Shown here: positions 1 through 10,248 of the stretch, piece after piece
Layout: each line of letters begins with the position of its first letter
Numbering within the stretch: position 1 is the stretch's first letter
NCBI RefSeq assembly: GCF_000306235.2
Contig: NZ_AKWZ02000002.1
Span: 324,001-388,000, forward strand
DNA: 64,000 nucleotides
Direction of reading: 5' to 3'
Source of the DNA: Leptospira fainei serovar Hurstbridge str. BUT 6
GTDB lineage: Bacteria > Spirochaetota > Leptospiria > Leptospirales > Leptospiraceae
Notes under the pieces: model-generated
Told to the model about the DNA's origin: nothing
What the model saw: only the letters and a program-made list of their open reading frames with translations
Database searches by the model: none
Translations under genes and position numbers: made by a program

Positions 1-1379
1 TGGAAAGAAAGACGAATTCCTTGGCTCAAGTACGGGATAAAATTTAGAATCGATCCCCGATCTACGACGGATCCGCTAACCCCTTGGGCCACCTTGACTT
101 TTTGTCCCTCGTTAAAATATCGTTTATCCCCGCCGGCCTTCATCGCTTCAATACTAGCCATTCCTCTATACTTCTTGAGACGGATTCCGTTCTCATAAAA
201 ATACTCTCCGGGCGCCTCGTTTGTTCCCGCAAACATGAATCCCATCATACAGGCAGAAGCTCCGATGGCCAGAGCATTCGCAATATCGCCTATATTCGTG
301 ATTCCGCCGTCGGCAATTACGGGAACGTCGTGCTTAGCGGCATGATTTGCGGTTTGATAAACTGCAGTTGCCTGTGCACGCCCGACCGCCATAGTATCCT
401 GCGTAATGCAAATGGATCCAGGCCCCATTCCTATGCGAAGACCGTCGGCTCCGGCTTGAATCAAATTTTCCGCCTGGCCTCTAGTCACCACATTTCCCGC
501 TACGACTTCCAAATTTTGAAAATTCTTCTTAATGAATTGCAGCATCTCGATTTGATAGATCGAATTTCCTTGGGCCGAGTCTATAAATATCACGTCGACA
601 CCGGCCTCGTAAAGCGCCGCGACTCTATCTCTAGATTCGTGTAGCGTAGAAATAGCTGCACCGCAACGTAACCTCTTGCTTTCATCCTTGGAAGAATCCG
701 GGAAATCCTTATTTTTTTTCAGGTCCGAACGGCTGACCAAGGAAACCAATCTCCCGTCCTTGTCCGTGATCGGTAATTTACCGATCTTTTCTCTTTTAAT
801 AATATCATTCGCTTCTTTCAACGTAATTCCCGACTTCCCGGTAATGACGTCCGTGGTCATCACTTTATCCAAAGAAATGGTTCTATCTCTCTCAAAGTCG
901 ATATCTCTATTGGTGACGATTCCGATGAGTTTCGAAGTTCTGGTTCCGTCTTCCGTGATCGGAATTCCAGTAAACCCTTGGCGCTCCTTAATCCGATCCA
1001 GATCTTCGATGATATTTTTCGGGCCAAGTACCACCGGGTCAGTGATGAAGCCGTTTTCAAAACGCTTGACTTTCGTTACTTCGGCAACCTGCTGGTCGAT
1101 CGTATTATTGTAATGAATGATTCCGATTCCTCCCATCAACGCCTGGGCGATCGCCATTGCGGATTCGGTTACGGTATCCATCGGAGAACTTACGAATGGT
1201 CTTTTTAATCTGATCTTTCTGGTGAGCCGTGTTTCAAGCTCAACTTCGGATGGATGAAAATCGATAAAACCTGGAAGAACTAAAAAGTCCCTGTAGGTCA
1301 GCCCGATTTGCATGCTGAAAAGTTCTTCGCCGGAGAGGCCGTCTAAAAATTGGGAGTTGCGGTAAGATTGGTTTGACAT
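1..1379 (-). CDS. guaB: IMP dehydrogenase, eukaryotic-type (3' end cut by window edge)
   Basis: Converts IMP to XMP with NAD+, the committed step of guanine nucleotide synthesis, in the cytosol. 459 codons are visible; about 40-50 C-terminal residues lie beyond position 1. The catalytic loop motif GSICITQ places the nucleophile at Cys324. VIADGGI follows at about 351, and a CBS pair lies around residues 110-230. The flap region reads [10 protein letters not shown] and then KVAQGVSG. These stretches match the animal/fungal IMPDH type as I remember it, rather than the E. coli type (RSYKSYRGM, LVPEGIEG). The ATG at 1379 has AAGG about 8 nt upstream. The gene is divergent from the PilZ-like gene, with 81 bp between starts. 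The function is certain; the subfamily assignment is by memory of sequences. Confidence 0.96.
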   Translation of the reverse strand, partial: MSNQSYRNSQFLDGLSGEELFSMQIGLTYRDFLVLPGFIDFHPSEVELETRLTRKIRLKRPFVSSPMDTVTESAMAIAQALMGGIGIIHYNNTIDQQVAEVTKVKRFENGFITDPVVLGPKNIIEDLDRIKERQGFTGIPITEDGTRTSKLIGIVTNRDIDFERDRTISLDKVMTTDVITGKSGITLKEANDIIKREKIGKLPITDKDGRLVSLVSRSDLKKNKDFPDSSKDESKRLRCGAAISTLHESRDRVAALYEAGVDVIFIDSAQGNSIYQIEMLQFIKKNFQNLEVVAGNVVTRGQAENLIQAGADGLRIGMGPGSICITQDTMAVGRAQATAVYQTANHAAKHDVPVIADGGITNIGDIANALAIGASACMMGFMFAGTNEAPGEYFYENGIRLKKYRGMASIEAMKAGGDKRYFNEGQKVKVAQGVSGSVVDRGSILNFIPYLSQGIRLSF

Positions 1380-1460
1380 TAGTGTACCTTACCTATTACA
1401 TCAAAACGAAGCGAAAGGCTGGAATCAAGAGAATTTCCACCCCCCACACCTAGGAATTTA

Positions 1461-2627
1461 ATGGAAAAGGTAGATCGGAAACAAAGAGATCGGGAACTCA
1501 TATCTGAACCGGAAAAAAGACTCCATATCATCGGAAAATTCCTGCTGAAAACCGAACTCTTGGTTCGAGACACTGACGAACACGATTCCGTGGAACTTCT
1601 CTCGGTCAGTAAGGATGCAAAAAAGATTCTGGTGCAAGGAAAGGCTCCGGAGCAATTTAAACTCAACGCCCGCGTAGTTTTGTATAAACTTCTGGCTCGT
1701 TACCTTGAATTGGAATGCGAAGTATTAGAGGAGCGTCCCAATAATCAGTTCGTATTAGAAGTCGAATCCGTGTCTATCGCAAGTCGCGAACGCAAATTTC
1801 CAAGGATCAAACCTCCCGACGGTTCCGTATGGATTACGAATCTTCGGACTAGTAAAACCACAATTGATGCAAATTTGTTCAATGTCCCGACCTCGGTAAA
1901 AGTGAACTTTGCCGATTACGAGCGCACCCTGAAGCCGAAGTACGATATTCTTAAAATCGACGTATTCCGTTCCATAGGGGATAAATTCGATTTAGTTAAG
2001 AAAAGCGGTAAAATTCTCTTTATCCCGAATACCCAAAAACCGGAAAGTTACGGAACTTCCGACAAGAACGGCTATGTCGATTATGAACATGAATTGGGCG
2101 ACGAAGAGGATGTTCGAAGAAAAATCATCGAATATGCGAATCAGAAAATCAAGTCGGAACTAATCGTTCCGATCGTTTACATCAATCATGACGAACAGGC
2201 TATTCCGATCGGATATGTCCTTGCTCAGAATCGCACACGCGAAATCGATATGACGGACGTAATGGAAATCAAGACTTTAACGTTCGAAATGGTGGACAGA
2301 ATACGGGAGTCCAACACGATTTTGGTCAAGGAAAGATTTCCGGTATTGGATCTATCTACCGGCGGCTTACGGGTAAAAATCAATCATCCCGACTTGAACG
2401 ACGATTTACCGAGGCGAGTCGGATTTACATTCGATATCTTCTTCAAAATGCAGGCGCCCTTGACTGCCTATGGCGTCGTCAGATCCGTAGCGAGAGACGC
2501 TGATAATAATTTGTATGTCGGTTTATCGTTGGAAGGTAACTCTGCGCGACCGGGAGAGAAAAAAAGATATATAGATAACGTCAACCGCCTCTTGGCCGAT
2601 GCGGGCGTAAAAGTTTCTCCAACCTAG
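1461..2627 (+). CDS. PilZ-like domain protein, Leptospira-type
   Basis: Protein of 388 residues without signal peptide or membrane segment, so probably cytosolic. The C-terminal part (about 290-385) carries DLSTGGLRV, matching the D/NxSxxG half of the c-di-GMP-binding PilZ signature. An arginine-rich stretch SRERKFPR near 108-115 could supply the RxxxR half, but it is far away in sequence, so binding is an inference. The long N-terminal region is of the kind found in Leptospira proteins of unknown function (possibly the DUF1577 group). The ATG has AGGA 5 nt upstream. Its stop codon overlaps the stop of the convergent EAL gene, so the two are neighbours but cannot share a transcript. A receptor role for c-di-GMP is plausible but unproven. 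Confidence 0.75.
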   Translation: MEKVDRKQRDRELISEPEKRLHIIGKFLLKTELLVRDTDEHDSVELLSVSKDAKKILVQGKAPEQFKLNARVVLYKLLARYLELECEVLEERPNNQFVLEVESVSIASRERKFPRIKPPDGSVWITNLRTSKTTIDANLFNVPTSVKVNFADYERTLKPKYDILKIDVFRSIGDKFDLVKKSGKILFIPNTQKPESYGTSDKNGYVDYEHELGDEEDVRRKIIEYANQKIKSELIVPIVYINHDEQAIPIGYVLAQNRTREIDMTDVMEIKTLTFEMVDRIRESNTILVKERFPVLDLSTGGLRVKINHPDLNDDLPRRVGFTFDIFFKMQAPLTAYGVVRSVARDADNNLYVGLSLEGNSARPGEKKRYIDNVNRLLADAGVKVSPT

Positions 2628-3907
2628 GGAAAATCCCACATTCTGACGTCCACGAAGAGTACGTTGCCGTCCATTAATCTCTTTGAATAAGTGATGAGTA
2701 GGATTCTACTATCCAAATCGAAATACGGATTACTTGCGATCCAACCTTCCGATGGATTCTTGGCGTTCTTATAGAATTGCTCCAGAAAGTAAGGTCTCCA
2801 GCTCCAGTTTCTTCCCAAATAATTCTCGTTTTCTTGCATGATTTCTTGCGATAATTCGGTATAATTCGGCGAGAGCTGTCTTCCCTCCTGATCGGTTACG
2901 TACATTCTAAAAATCGAATCTTTCAGAAGATAGGCGTTGCGAATTCGAATTCTGAGAATCTCCTGTTCTACAAAGACCTCGATTCCTGCCGATTCGAGTC
3001 TATCTTCCAGTTCTCTTTCTTTTTTAATTCGCCTGAGTAATTGGTATTTTTTATAGGAAAAGAATAACTCATGCAGTTGGGAAAATCGGATGCTCAGACC
3101 GGAAATATCTATAAGATCGGGGCTCGGCTCAGCAAAGTAAAATCCTTGGAGAAAGCGCGCACCGTAAGTCAATGCGTTATATAACTCCGTTTCGGTCTCG
3201 ATTCCTTCGAATAATAGGGAGCAACCCAAGCTCTCTGCCAGTCGGGATAATGTAAAAAGGATTTCCTGAAAATTTCTTGAATCCACCGAGCTTCTTATCA
3301 ATCCCAGGTCGACTTTTATAATATCCGGATGAAGTGCGCCGATTCGATCTAGATTGGAAGATCTTGCCCCTAAATCGTCGATCGCGACCAGGAACCCTTC
3401 CCTTTTGTAAAGATTTATCAACGGTTTTAACTGATCGATTTCTCCTGAAAAATGCTCCTCGACGATCTCAATGACGATCTTCCGAGGATCGACTCCGATC
3501 GTTTTGGCCGACTTTAACGTATACGGATCATCGTTCGAACCGGATATGAGATAATCCTGCATAAACGTGGGAGAAATATTTAAGAATAGTTTCGTATTCG
3601 GCGGTAAATTTGTGCTCTCGGATAAGATTTGTAACGCCTTGGTTCGAATCGAACGATCCACGTCGCGTTTTAAATCGTGAAATCGAAGTCTCTCTTCCGG
3701 CGAAAACGAATGGGAAGGTTCCGATAGAAAGAAGGGGCCCAGGCTATGAATGCGATCGTTTTGATCTTTGAATCGACCAAGCGCTTCGAAACCGAAAATA
3801 GAATCGTTTTCGACGGAAAGAATAGGTTGGAAAAACGGGACAAGTTCGCCGCTGGAAAACCATTCTTTCCAACGATCGACTGTCCACCCGCCTTGGCTTT
3901 CACCCAT
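2624..3907 (-). CDS. EAL-domain c-di-GMP phosphodiesterase with YkuI_C-like sensor domain
   Basis: Predicted to hydrolyse cyclic di-GMP to pGpG. Counting from the ATG at 3907, residues about 15-275 form an EAL domain. FEALGR is at 40-45, followed by LNISP, the glutamates of [15 protein letters not shown] in place of DDFGTGYSS, KVD, EGIETE and FLQG. The metal and catalytic positions are therefore largely kept. The C-terminal part (about 310-427) includes NWSWRPYFL, as in the PAS/Cache-like YkuI_C domain of Bacillus YkuI, which suggests ligand sensing. No signal peptide or membrane helix is seen. A TTG two codons upstream is an alternative start. The gene lies 107 bp downstream of the AftB-like glycosyltransferase on the same strand and may be cotranscribed with it. 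Confidence 0.9.
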   Translation of the reverse strand: MGESQGGWTVDRWKEWFSSGELVPFFQPILSVENDSIFGFEALGRFKDQNDRIHSLGPFFLSEPSHSFSPEERLRFHDLKRDVDRSIRTKALQILSESTNLPPNTKLFLNISPTFMQDYLISGSNDDPYTLKSAKTIGVDPRKIVIEIVEEHFSGEIDQLKPLINLYKREGFLVAIDDLGARSSNLDRIGALHPDIIKVDLGLIRSSVDSRNFQEILFTLSRLAESLGCSLLFEGIETETELYNALTYGARFLQGFYFAEPSPDLIDISGLSIRFSQLHELFFSYKKYQLLRRIKKERELEDRLESAGIEVFVEQEILRIRIRNAYLLKDSIFRMYVTDQEGRQLSPNYTELSQEIMQENENYLGRNWSWRPYFLEQFYKNAKNPSEGWIASNPYFDLDSRILLITYSKRLMDGNVLFVDVRMWDFP

Positions 3908-4014
3908 TCTCAACTTAAGATGGAATCAGGCGTCAACGGATCAAGGAAATTCCTAGTTTATTAAAGTAGTTGCTAAAAAACGAATTCAGTTTTCCGAAAA
4001 TTAAAAATAGTTTT

Positions 4015-5673
4015 CTAAAATCCCTTTCCTAAGCCGCAACTTACTCCCACCGGAATCGGCTGCCATTCCAAATCGTCTTTATATTGATCGATAAGCTGCT
4101 TATTTACGCCGATGTTTTCTCGGAAAATTTCGAAAAGACGATTCGATGAGAAAAGATCTTCGGCTTCGGTTAATAATTTAAGCCTTTCGTAGTACTCTCT
4201 GAGATTTTTTTCCTTAATCCTGTTTTCTCCGCTCGCCACGGATTCGATATACCCTTGAGGTATATTCCTTCCGAAGTGACCGATCCTCCAAGGTTTTGCC
4301 GCTTGCAACTTGCTTAGAAGGGGGTCCGTCAGAGCATAAACGTCGATGATTCTTCGCTCCGGTCCGGCGAAATAGCCGAAGTATCCGACGTTCAACGTTG
4401 CACAAACCGGGAATTCGGATGGGGAAGCTTTTAAATCGTCTCGATACTTTCTTCCGTACTCGGCCCAAACATGATCCGGAAAATCCTTAATATACAAGGA
4501 GCGGAGAAAGTTAGCCTTAGGAAAATACATACTCTTTTCATCGACGATGTGACCGTCCACGCGGAGCCTGTGATATTCGGGAGTCGTATATAAATAAGAT
4601 CGTTTATTCAGCAAAGTAAAAAGTATAAAGCAGAGAAATCCGAATATAATCACCGATCGATGCCGAATTCTTGTTAAAAGAAACACCGCGGCAACGAAAG
4701 GCAGAGAAATAAATCTTCCTGCCATAAAATCCCCGCCGATTTTCATTATATAAAGTAAATATAGCAAAATCCCGAGAAGCGGCAGGAGAAATTCGGGCTG
4801 AATTTTTTTTCTAAACGACTGAAGAAAATAAACGATCGGAAAGATTAAGGTCAGAATTGAAACGGGGTCCCAAACCACAGAATTTCGCAGATACAGCAAT
4901 CCGGCCAGCCAGAGTTCGCCGGAAGGAATTCCGGTATTCAACTTTGCATAAGCGGTATTTGGAAACGGATATCCGTAGTAAAGAATGGAGAAGAGAGTCC
5001 AAATCAATGCGGGAAGTAAACCCAAGAATCCAAAACCGATTGTGCCCAACACCCTTTTTGATTTTAACGAAGATAGAAAAAAATATCCAAGATAAGGGAG
5101 ACCGAACAGAACTGTGTCCTGTCTATTCAGATATAATAACGCAAGAATTAGGCAAAAACGAAAAATGTAAGCACCGGATTTTTCCTTAAGAAATCCTTCC
5201 CCTTCTAAAAAGAGTAAAATCAAAAGAAAAAAGGAAAGCGGGTTCTCGAGACCTGAAGTGGAATAATCTACGAATGCCCGAGATGAAACTAATAATAAAG
5301 CCAACCAGGCAATACCGGTTTTTTGAATCGAGTTTTCGTCCCGTGACAAAAGATAAAAAGTACCGGCTACGCAGATCCAGGACAATAGTAATACGGCATA
5401 GAATAACGGAATTCGAAACACTCCAAAGAAAGCGATTCCGAACATCCAAAGCGGATGAGTGTATGCTTGCACCCGTTCATACGTATTCCAGCGAAGGCCG
5501 AAACCGTTTAGAAAATTCTCAACCGTCCGGAACGTGATGTAAGAATCTTCCCCTACCCAAGAATTGACGAGCAAGATATATATAAAAAGTAAGATAGAGA
5601 TCGGACCAAACCATTTAAAGAGCAAAGAAGAAACGATCCGCTCGTAAATACGATTCAAGAAAGATGATATCAT
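4015..5673 (-). CDS. GT-C membrane glycosyltransferase, AftB-like
   Basis: Integral inner-membrane protein of 552 residues with roughly ten hydrophobic helices and a soluble C-terminal part of about 190 residues. After the first helix comes GEDSYITFRTVENFL, then WNTYERVQAYTHPLW. This acidic first loop and the R-T-V...N...ERV...T...W pattern recall mycobacterial AftB and related polyprenyl-phosphate-sugar-dependent GT-C enzymes. The motif YPFPNTAYAK further on also fits. Such enzymes transfer a sugar from a lipid carrier outside the membrane to a glycan. The actual sugar and acceptor are not visible in the sequence. The gene lies 64 bp downstream of a second membrane glycosyltransferase-like gene and upstream of the EAL gene, all on the minus strand. 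Confidence 0.72.
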   Translation of the reverse strand: MISSFLNRIYERIVSSLLFKWFGPISILLFIYILLVNSWVGEDSYITFRTVENFLNGFGLRWNTYERVQAYTHPLWMFGIAFFGVFRIPLFYAVLLLSWICVAGTFYLLSRDENSIQKTGIAWLALLLVSSRAFVDYSTSGLENPLSFFLLILLFLEGEGFLKEKSGAYIFRFCLILALLYLNRQDTVLFGLPYLGYFFLSSLKSKRVLGTIGFGFLGLLPALIWTLFSILYYGYPFPNTAYAKLNTGIPSGELWLAGLLYLRNSVVWDPVSILTLIFPIVYFLQSFRKKIQPEFLLPLLGILLYLLYIMKIGGDFMAGRFISLPFVAAVFLLTRIRHRSVIIFGFLCFILFTLLNKRSYLYTTPEYHRLRVDGHIVDEKSMYFPKANFLRSLYIKDFPDHVWAEYGRKYRDDLKASPSEFPVCATLNVGYFGYFAGPERRIIDVYALTDPLLSKLQAAKPWRIGHFGRNIPQGYIESVASGENRIKEKNLREYYERLKLLTEAEDLFSSNRLFEIFRENIGVNKQLIDQYKDDLEWQPIPVGVSCGLGKGF

Positions 5674-5737
5674 TCGAGTCCTTAGTTAAAACTTCCGAGT
5701 ATCTTTTAGAAATTTGTTCAAATGGATCCTGTCACTC

Positions 5738-7315
5738 TTATTTCGAAGGTTTCGTGTTTAAACTTCCCGTCCAAACTCGGAGCCGATCCGAACGGATATC
5801 TTTGGGAGCAACTAAATACGTACGAACGATCTTTTCCAGCTCTACATCGTCCCAAACCGTTTTCCGGAAACTCTCGGCAAATTCAGGATTTGCTTTCAAC
5901 GCCTCCTTCATTCTCGCATCGATTTTATTCCGATCCATATGGAAGAATCCGATTTTGGCGCCCGGCCAATTCGCCTGGAGTTTCGGCAAAAGAATCTCCA
6001 AATCCGAAGTTTTAGATACTCGAAATACGATCTTTTTAAAATAATCCGTTCCGGCCATATAGGCAATCGAATCGTCGGGAAAAATCCAAATATCCGTTTC
6101 AGTAGAATTATAAAGTCGGTTATTAAGAAACTGTTGCTTTCGACCTTCTGCAATGAATTTAATCCCAAAAATTCCCATCAAAAAGGAAAATCCTAGGCAA
6201 GCTAGCAAAATGAATTTAAGCAGGCGATACTTACGTTTCTTTTTCATATAATAAAAATATTTTGAGAAAAGAATCACGAAAGGGAAAACGACGGGTCCGA
6301 AAAAACGAGGCCCCCAATTCGTGAATCCGTCATTGGGTACGATTGCGAGCACCAAAAGAATGTAAGTAAGAGTAGATCCGAAGATAAGACGATTGCTACG
6401 GGATAATTTTCTCCAGGAAAAAAGGAGAATCATAAAGAGTATCAAAGCTGCCGGCATATAACCGAAATATCCCAGCTTAAATCCGCCTAAGAACAATAGA
6501 CTTTTGGCCCAGTCCAAGCGAACTAGAAACGGAACACTCAGTCCCTCTCGGTTGATTAGGTATCGAGGTCCCAATGGATGACCGTAGTCGAAATAATTAA
6601 ATAGAAAAAAACCTCCTATCGTAACTCCCGCCCCTATGCAAAAAAGGAAAACGCGAAGGGGAAACGTAAATTTAATTTTCGGTTCCGTTAAGAAAATCCA
6701 CATCGCAAGGCTAGCGCAATAAACGAGGCCTTCGTGACGAAACCAAACGGTCAGGCCGCAAAAGAATCCTGCGAGAAGAATCGTCCAATTTCCTGCCCTA
6801 TTACCTTTAACGGTAAAGGTTATTGCCAACAATGAAAATAAGATAAAAACACTATGCTCCGAATATTCTACACTGAGAATCCATAAGAAAGTCGAGAACA
6901 CCGTGATCATCAGAACGAACGAAGTCGGCTTCCAGTATTTCGTAAAAATAATCAGGCATAGAAGGAGCCCGAACGCGCTCGCATACGGCAGAGACCAAAA
7001 TCCCAGAAGCCAAATCCAAGGGGCGGAAATTGCCGCAAAGGCGATCGGGAAAGCGCTCAAGTTTCTACCTTGAATTTGCAGAAAGACATTTCCCTGCTGG
7101 GGAAAATACAGGAATTCCGGATCAACGACCCTGCCCGGATAAAATAATTCTTCGGAAAGAAATTGATTTTTCAGTAACGAAAAGGACTGAACCGCTTTAT
7201 TATGAATGTCCCAATTGAATGAATATTGCGGCTTTAAATAGGTCACCGATCCGAACAGGACAAACGCTAAAAGAATCAGACTTAGGCTTCTTCGGATTTT
7301 AGTAGTAAGAATCAT
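5738..7315 (-). CDS. Multi-pass putative glycosyltransferase (paralogue A)
   Basis: Membrane protein of 525 residues with about ten to eleven helices and a C-terminal soluble tail of about 130 residues. It shares with the divergent gene at 7447-8982 the motifs VDPEF...FP after the first helix, a mid-protein arginine motif (WFRHEGLV here, FFRQEVVL there), GHPLG.R and GPRF. This marks the two as paralogues of one GT-C-like family. The family is expanded in Leptospira, where it is annotated as putative glycosyltransferases (the LA_3751/LA_3752 type, from memory). No donor or acceptor can be read from the sequence. It starts 131 bp from its divergent paralogue, so a shared promoter region is likely. 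Confidence 0.65.
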   Translation of the reverse strand: MILTTKIRRSLSLILLAFVLFGSVTYLKPQYSFNWDIHNKAVQSFSLLKNQFLSEELFYPGRVVDPEFLYFPQQGNVFLQIQGRNLSAFPIAFAAISAPWIWLLGFWSLPYASAFGLLLCLIIFTKYWKPTSFVLMITVFSTFLWILSVEYSEHSVFILFSLLAITFTVKGNRAGNWTILLAGFFCGLTVWFRHEGLVYCASLAMWIFLTEPKIKFTFPLRVFLFCIGAGVTIGGFFLFNYFDYGHPLGPRYLINREGLSVPFLVRLDWAKSLLFLGGFKLGYFGYMPAALILFMILLFSWRKLSRSNRLIFGSTLTYILLVLAIVPNDGFTNWGPRFFGPVVFPFVILFSKYFYYMKKKRKYRLLKFILLACLGFSFLMGIFGIKFIAEGRKQQFLNNRLYNSTETDIWIFPDDSIAYMAGTDYFKKIVFRVSKTSDLEILLPKLQANWPGAKIGFFHMDRNKIDARMKEALKANPEFAESFRKTVWDDVELEKIVRTYLVAPKDIRSDRLRVWTGSLNTKPSK

Positions 7316-7446
7316 GAATCGCCATTATCCTCGCGAATGCAGCGTATGATGTAAAGGAAAATCCTCGACTTCCCGTCGAGATACCGCTTCTAAACCGGCG
7401 GGAGAATTTACTTGACCTCAGTCCGAACGGACATTTCCTATCTACA

Positions 7447-8982
7447 ATGTTTCAAGCCGCATCGTCTCGACTGATTTCCTTCGGAAATACGGCAAAGGGA
7501 TTCGTGACCTTAGGCGTGATATTCCTACTCTTTTTTTTGGCTTGGCAGTATCAGACCGGTATTCGAGTCGGCGACGGCGCAATCAAACAGCAGCAAGTTG
7601 CGGATCTTCTTATCCAAGGATTTCCGGATTTTTCCTGCAGATACTTCGGGAAAAATTTCGATCCGGAATTTCGTTTTTTACCTTTAACGATAGAAAAGGG
7701 TGCAACGATGGCACACGCCTACAAAGGCAAATGCTATTACGTCTTTCCTTTTTATTACGCGATAATGCAGGCGCCTTTCGTATTTCTTCTGGGTCGATTC
7801 GGAAGTTTTCTCGTTTCCTTAATTTTCGGTGCGTTAACTCTTTATTCCCTATATCTGCTAACTCATGAATTGAAACTCGGCATTAGATTTCGATTTCTAT
7901 TCCTATTATTTCTGTTAGCCGGTTCCACATTCACTCTGTTTGCAACGGATTTGTCCGAGTATATTATTTCGATCGGAACCGTTACTTACGGTTTTTATTT
8001 TTTATTCCGCAATAATGAGAATCAAAAAATTCGGGATACGATATTTGCGGGACTATTATTCGGGTTTGCCGCTTTCTTCCGTCAAGAAGTGGTTCTACTT
8101 GCAGGATCCTTAATGTTGGCCCAGGTCATCCTGAAACCCAAAGATATTCGCTTATTTTGGTTTCCTCTTTCGTTCGGAACTCTCTTTTTAATTCAGGCTA
8201 TCTGCAATTATACTGTGGTGGGACATCCGCTTGGATCCAGAGGGTATCTTCAGACTTTTAATTCGAAAGAATACGATCTGTTTGGTCAGGCTGCTTTTCT
8301 CTGGGAACTACTAGCTTTTGGCCACGGTTCGTTAGGGCTACTTGGTGCTTACCCTATTTTGATTTTTACCTGGAGATATGCGGTTCAGAAAAGCAACCAT
8401 CGAATCGCTTATATCGGAATTCTTTTTTTCGTTCTTTTTTCGGCGATTTTGACTTCTACAAAATTCTGGCAAGGAGTGCTATTCGGTCCTCGATTTTTAC
8501 TGACGGTGACTCCTATCCTGCTTCTTTATGCGATAAAATCTTTGGAAGAAGCTAGATTCTTCCAAAAGAAAATTCCTCGCATACTTTCAATAGCACTTTT
8601 ATCCTATTCCGTGATCGGTTCCGTTACCTACGATGTTCTTTATAGAAAATTTACGAAATCAATCATCGTAGAACGCCAGGAACTGGACTCATTCTCCGAG
8701 AAGACGATCATCTACCGTAACGGATCCGCGCTATTTCCACCTAATTCCTTCGAAAAGGAAAGAATGGTATTCGAACTCCCCGATGAGAAGGAATTCGATA
8801 CGCTTTTGAATGGACTTTATAAGTCCGGTATCCAAAGATTTACAATGATCGGCGCTAAAGATTTTTATTCCCAAGAAACTTTAACCCCTCGTTCGCACAA
8901 ATTCAAAATTTCCAAAGTGGCTTTTAAAAAAAGCCCTTCCATCAATATGGAAACCTCGGAATTTCAGCCAATTTTAAAATGA
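7447..8982 (+). CDS. Multi-pass putative glycosyltransferase (paralogue B)
   Basis: Membrane protein of 511 residues, with a first helix near residues 18-35 and about ten further helices, then a soluble C-terminal region of about 130 residues. It is the divergently transcribed paralogue of the gene at 5738-7315, sharing NFDPEFRFLP, FFRQE, GHPLGSRG and LFGPRF at corresponding places. The acidic residues in the first periplasmic loop (VGDG, FDPEF) could be catalytic by analogy with GT-C enzymes; that is inference. The acyltransferase gene follows after only 15 nt, so the two are probably one operon. The start ATG at 7447 has no obvious Shine-Dalgarno sequence. Confidence 0.65.
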   Translation: MFQAASSRLISFGNTAKGFVTLGVIFLLFFLAWQYQTGIRVGDGAIKQQQVADLLIQGFPDFSCRYFGKNFDPEFRFLPLTIEKGATMAHAYKGKCYYVFPFYYAIMQAPFVFLLGRFGSFLVSLIFGALTLYSLYLLTHELKLGIRFRFLFLLFLLAGSTFTLFATDLSEYIISIGTVTYGFYFLFRNNENQKIRDTIFAGLLFGFAAFFRQEVVLLAGSLMLAQVILKPKDIRLFWFPLSFGTLFLIQAICNYTVVGHPLGSRGYLQTFNSKEYDLFGQAAFLWELLAFGHGSLGLLGAYPILIFTWRYAVQKSNHRIAYIGILFFVLFSAILTSTKFWQGVLFGPRFLLTVTPILLLYAIKSLEEARFFQKKIPRILSIALLSYSVIGSVTYDVLYRKFTKSIIVERQELDSFSEKTIIYRNGSALFPPNSFEKERMVFELPDEKEFDTLLNGLYKSGIQRFTMIGAKDFYSQETLTPRSHKFKISKVAFKKSPSINMETSEFQPILK

Positions 8983-8997
8983 CCCAGGACAATCTGC

Positions 8998-10248
8998 ATG
9001 TCAGCTATTAAGCGTTATCTTTTTGGAATCTTTAAATACGACCCGAGGGAAATCGCACCGTTAAACGGACTCCGCACGCTGGCATATTTTTTAGTCATTG
9101 GCACTCACATGTATCGCCCGTTCGAACCTTATATAAAAGAACCGAACGATATTGCCCGAAACATCTTCAATTCGGGAAGTTTGTGTATGGACATTTTTTT
9201 CATTCTGAGCGGATTCTTGATTTCAGGCCCGCTATTTAGAGAGTTGGATCGAACAAACAATATTCGGTTAGGCGTCTTCTTTTCCAAGCGAACGATTCGG
9301 ATTTTTCCACCCTACTTTATTTTTCTTTCGATTCAAACGTTCCTATTCATACCGATATTGATGCGATTGCAGCCTGAATCGAGGGATGCACTCGTCGAAT
9401 TTCAAAGCAAAGCGATATTCGATTTTCTCTACATTTCGAATTACTTTTACGGAACGATACCGCACGGATGGTCGCTATCTCTCGAAGAGCAGTTCTATCT
9501 ACTTTTTCCCGCTTTCTTACTGCTGGTATTCAAACGAATACCTGAAAGATTCCGAATTGCATCCCTGTCGCTATGGATCGTTCTTCCTACCATTTATAGA
9601 TTCTTCATTTACAAATATATGATTGAGGGAGTCACGGATCCGATCCTTGCAAAGCAGCTTTATAGCGGTTGGATTTATTATCCCCTCCAAGGACGTCTCG
9701 ATTCGTTGTTCGCAGGAATCATATTGGCCTATACTCTTAATCGCTATCCCGAAAGAATATATGATTTCTTAGCAGACAGACGAAAAAGAGCAATCGCATT
9801 AGGAATCGCAATTGCCTCGATCGCGTATATTTCAGTTTTTATATTCGAATTCCAAACTTCCCCGATGTCTATGGTATTTCGATTCAACATCAATACTCTC
9901 GCTTGGGTGATCATCATCATTCTTTCATTAAGACCGGAATCTTTCGTTGCGAAAATTTTCTCGCTTAGAATTTTTGCGCCGATCGCAAAGTTATCGTATT
10001 GCTCTTATTTAATTCACTTCTTCTTAGTCGGGATCTTGACGCCGGCAGTCATTAATATTAAGGATCCTCGGTATATGGACTTCGCAATATGGTTTATACC
10101 GACTGGAATCGTCATTATGTGTTTCGGGTATCTATTCCATCTTGTGGCGGAAAGACCGTTTATGGTCTGGAAAGAATCCAAATACGGTAAGGAAGTAATA
10201 CTCGCTAAAACGGAGAATTCTTCTCTAGCGGTAAAACGAACGGATTGA
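8998..10248 (+). CDS. Acyltransferase family 3 protein (OafA/YrhL type)
   Basis: Integral membrane O-acyltransferase of 416 residues with about ten helices. The N-terminal signature LNGLRTLAYFLVIGTHMY contains the conserved histidine of this family. MDIFFILSGFLIS follows, and SLSLEEQFYLLFP (the E-Q-F-Y motif) lies near 160. SYLIHFFLVG closes the set near 340. Members acetylate or acylate LPS O-antigen, peptidoglycan or other envelope sugars. It lacks the C-terminal SGNH domain found in some members. It lies directly after putative glycosyltransferase B, which fits decoration of the same glycan. Its 3' end overlaps the convergent O-antigen ligase-like gene by 44 bp. Confidence 0.9.
   Translation: MSAIKRYLFGIFKYDPREIAPLNGLRTLAYFLVIGTHMYRPFEPYIKEPNDIARNIFNSGSLCMDIFFILSGFLISGPLFRELDRTNNIRLGVFFSKRTIRIFPPYFIFLSIQTFLFIPILMRLQPESRDALVEFQSKAIFDFLYISNYFYGTIPHGWSLSLEEQFYLLFPAFLLLVFKRIPERFRIASLSLWIVLPTIYRFFIYKYMIEGVTDPILAKQLYSGWIYYPLQGRLDSLFAGIILAYTLNRYPERIYDFLADRRKRAIALGIAIASIAYISVFIFEFQTSPMSMVFRFNINTLAWVIIIILSLRPESFVAKIFSLRIFAPIAKLSYCSYLIHFFLVGILTPAVINIKDPRYMDFAIWFIPTGIVIMCFGYLFHLVAERPFMVWKESKYGKEVILAKTENSSLAVKRTD

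Noticed and set aside
84..1208. Plus-strand frames across the first 1.2 kb
   Set aside because: They are antisense to guaB, which runs through the whole stretch on the minus strand with family motifs throughout.
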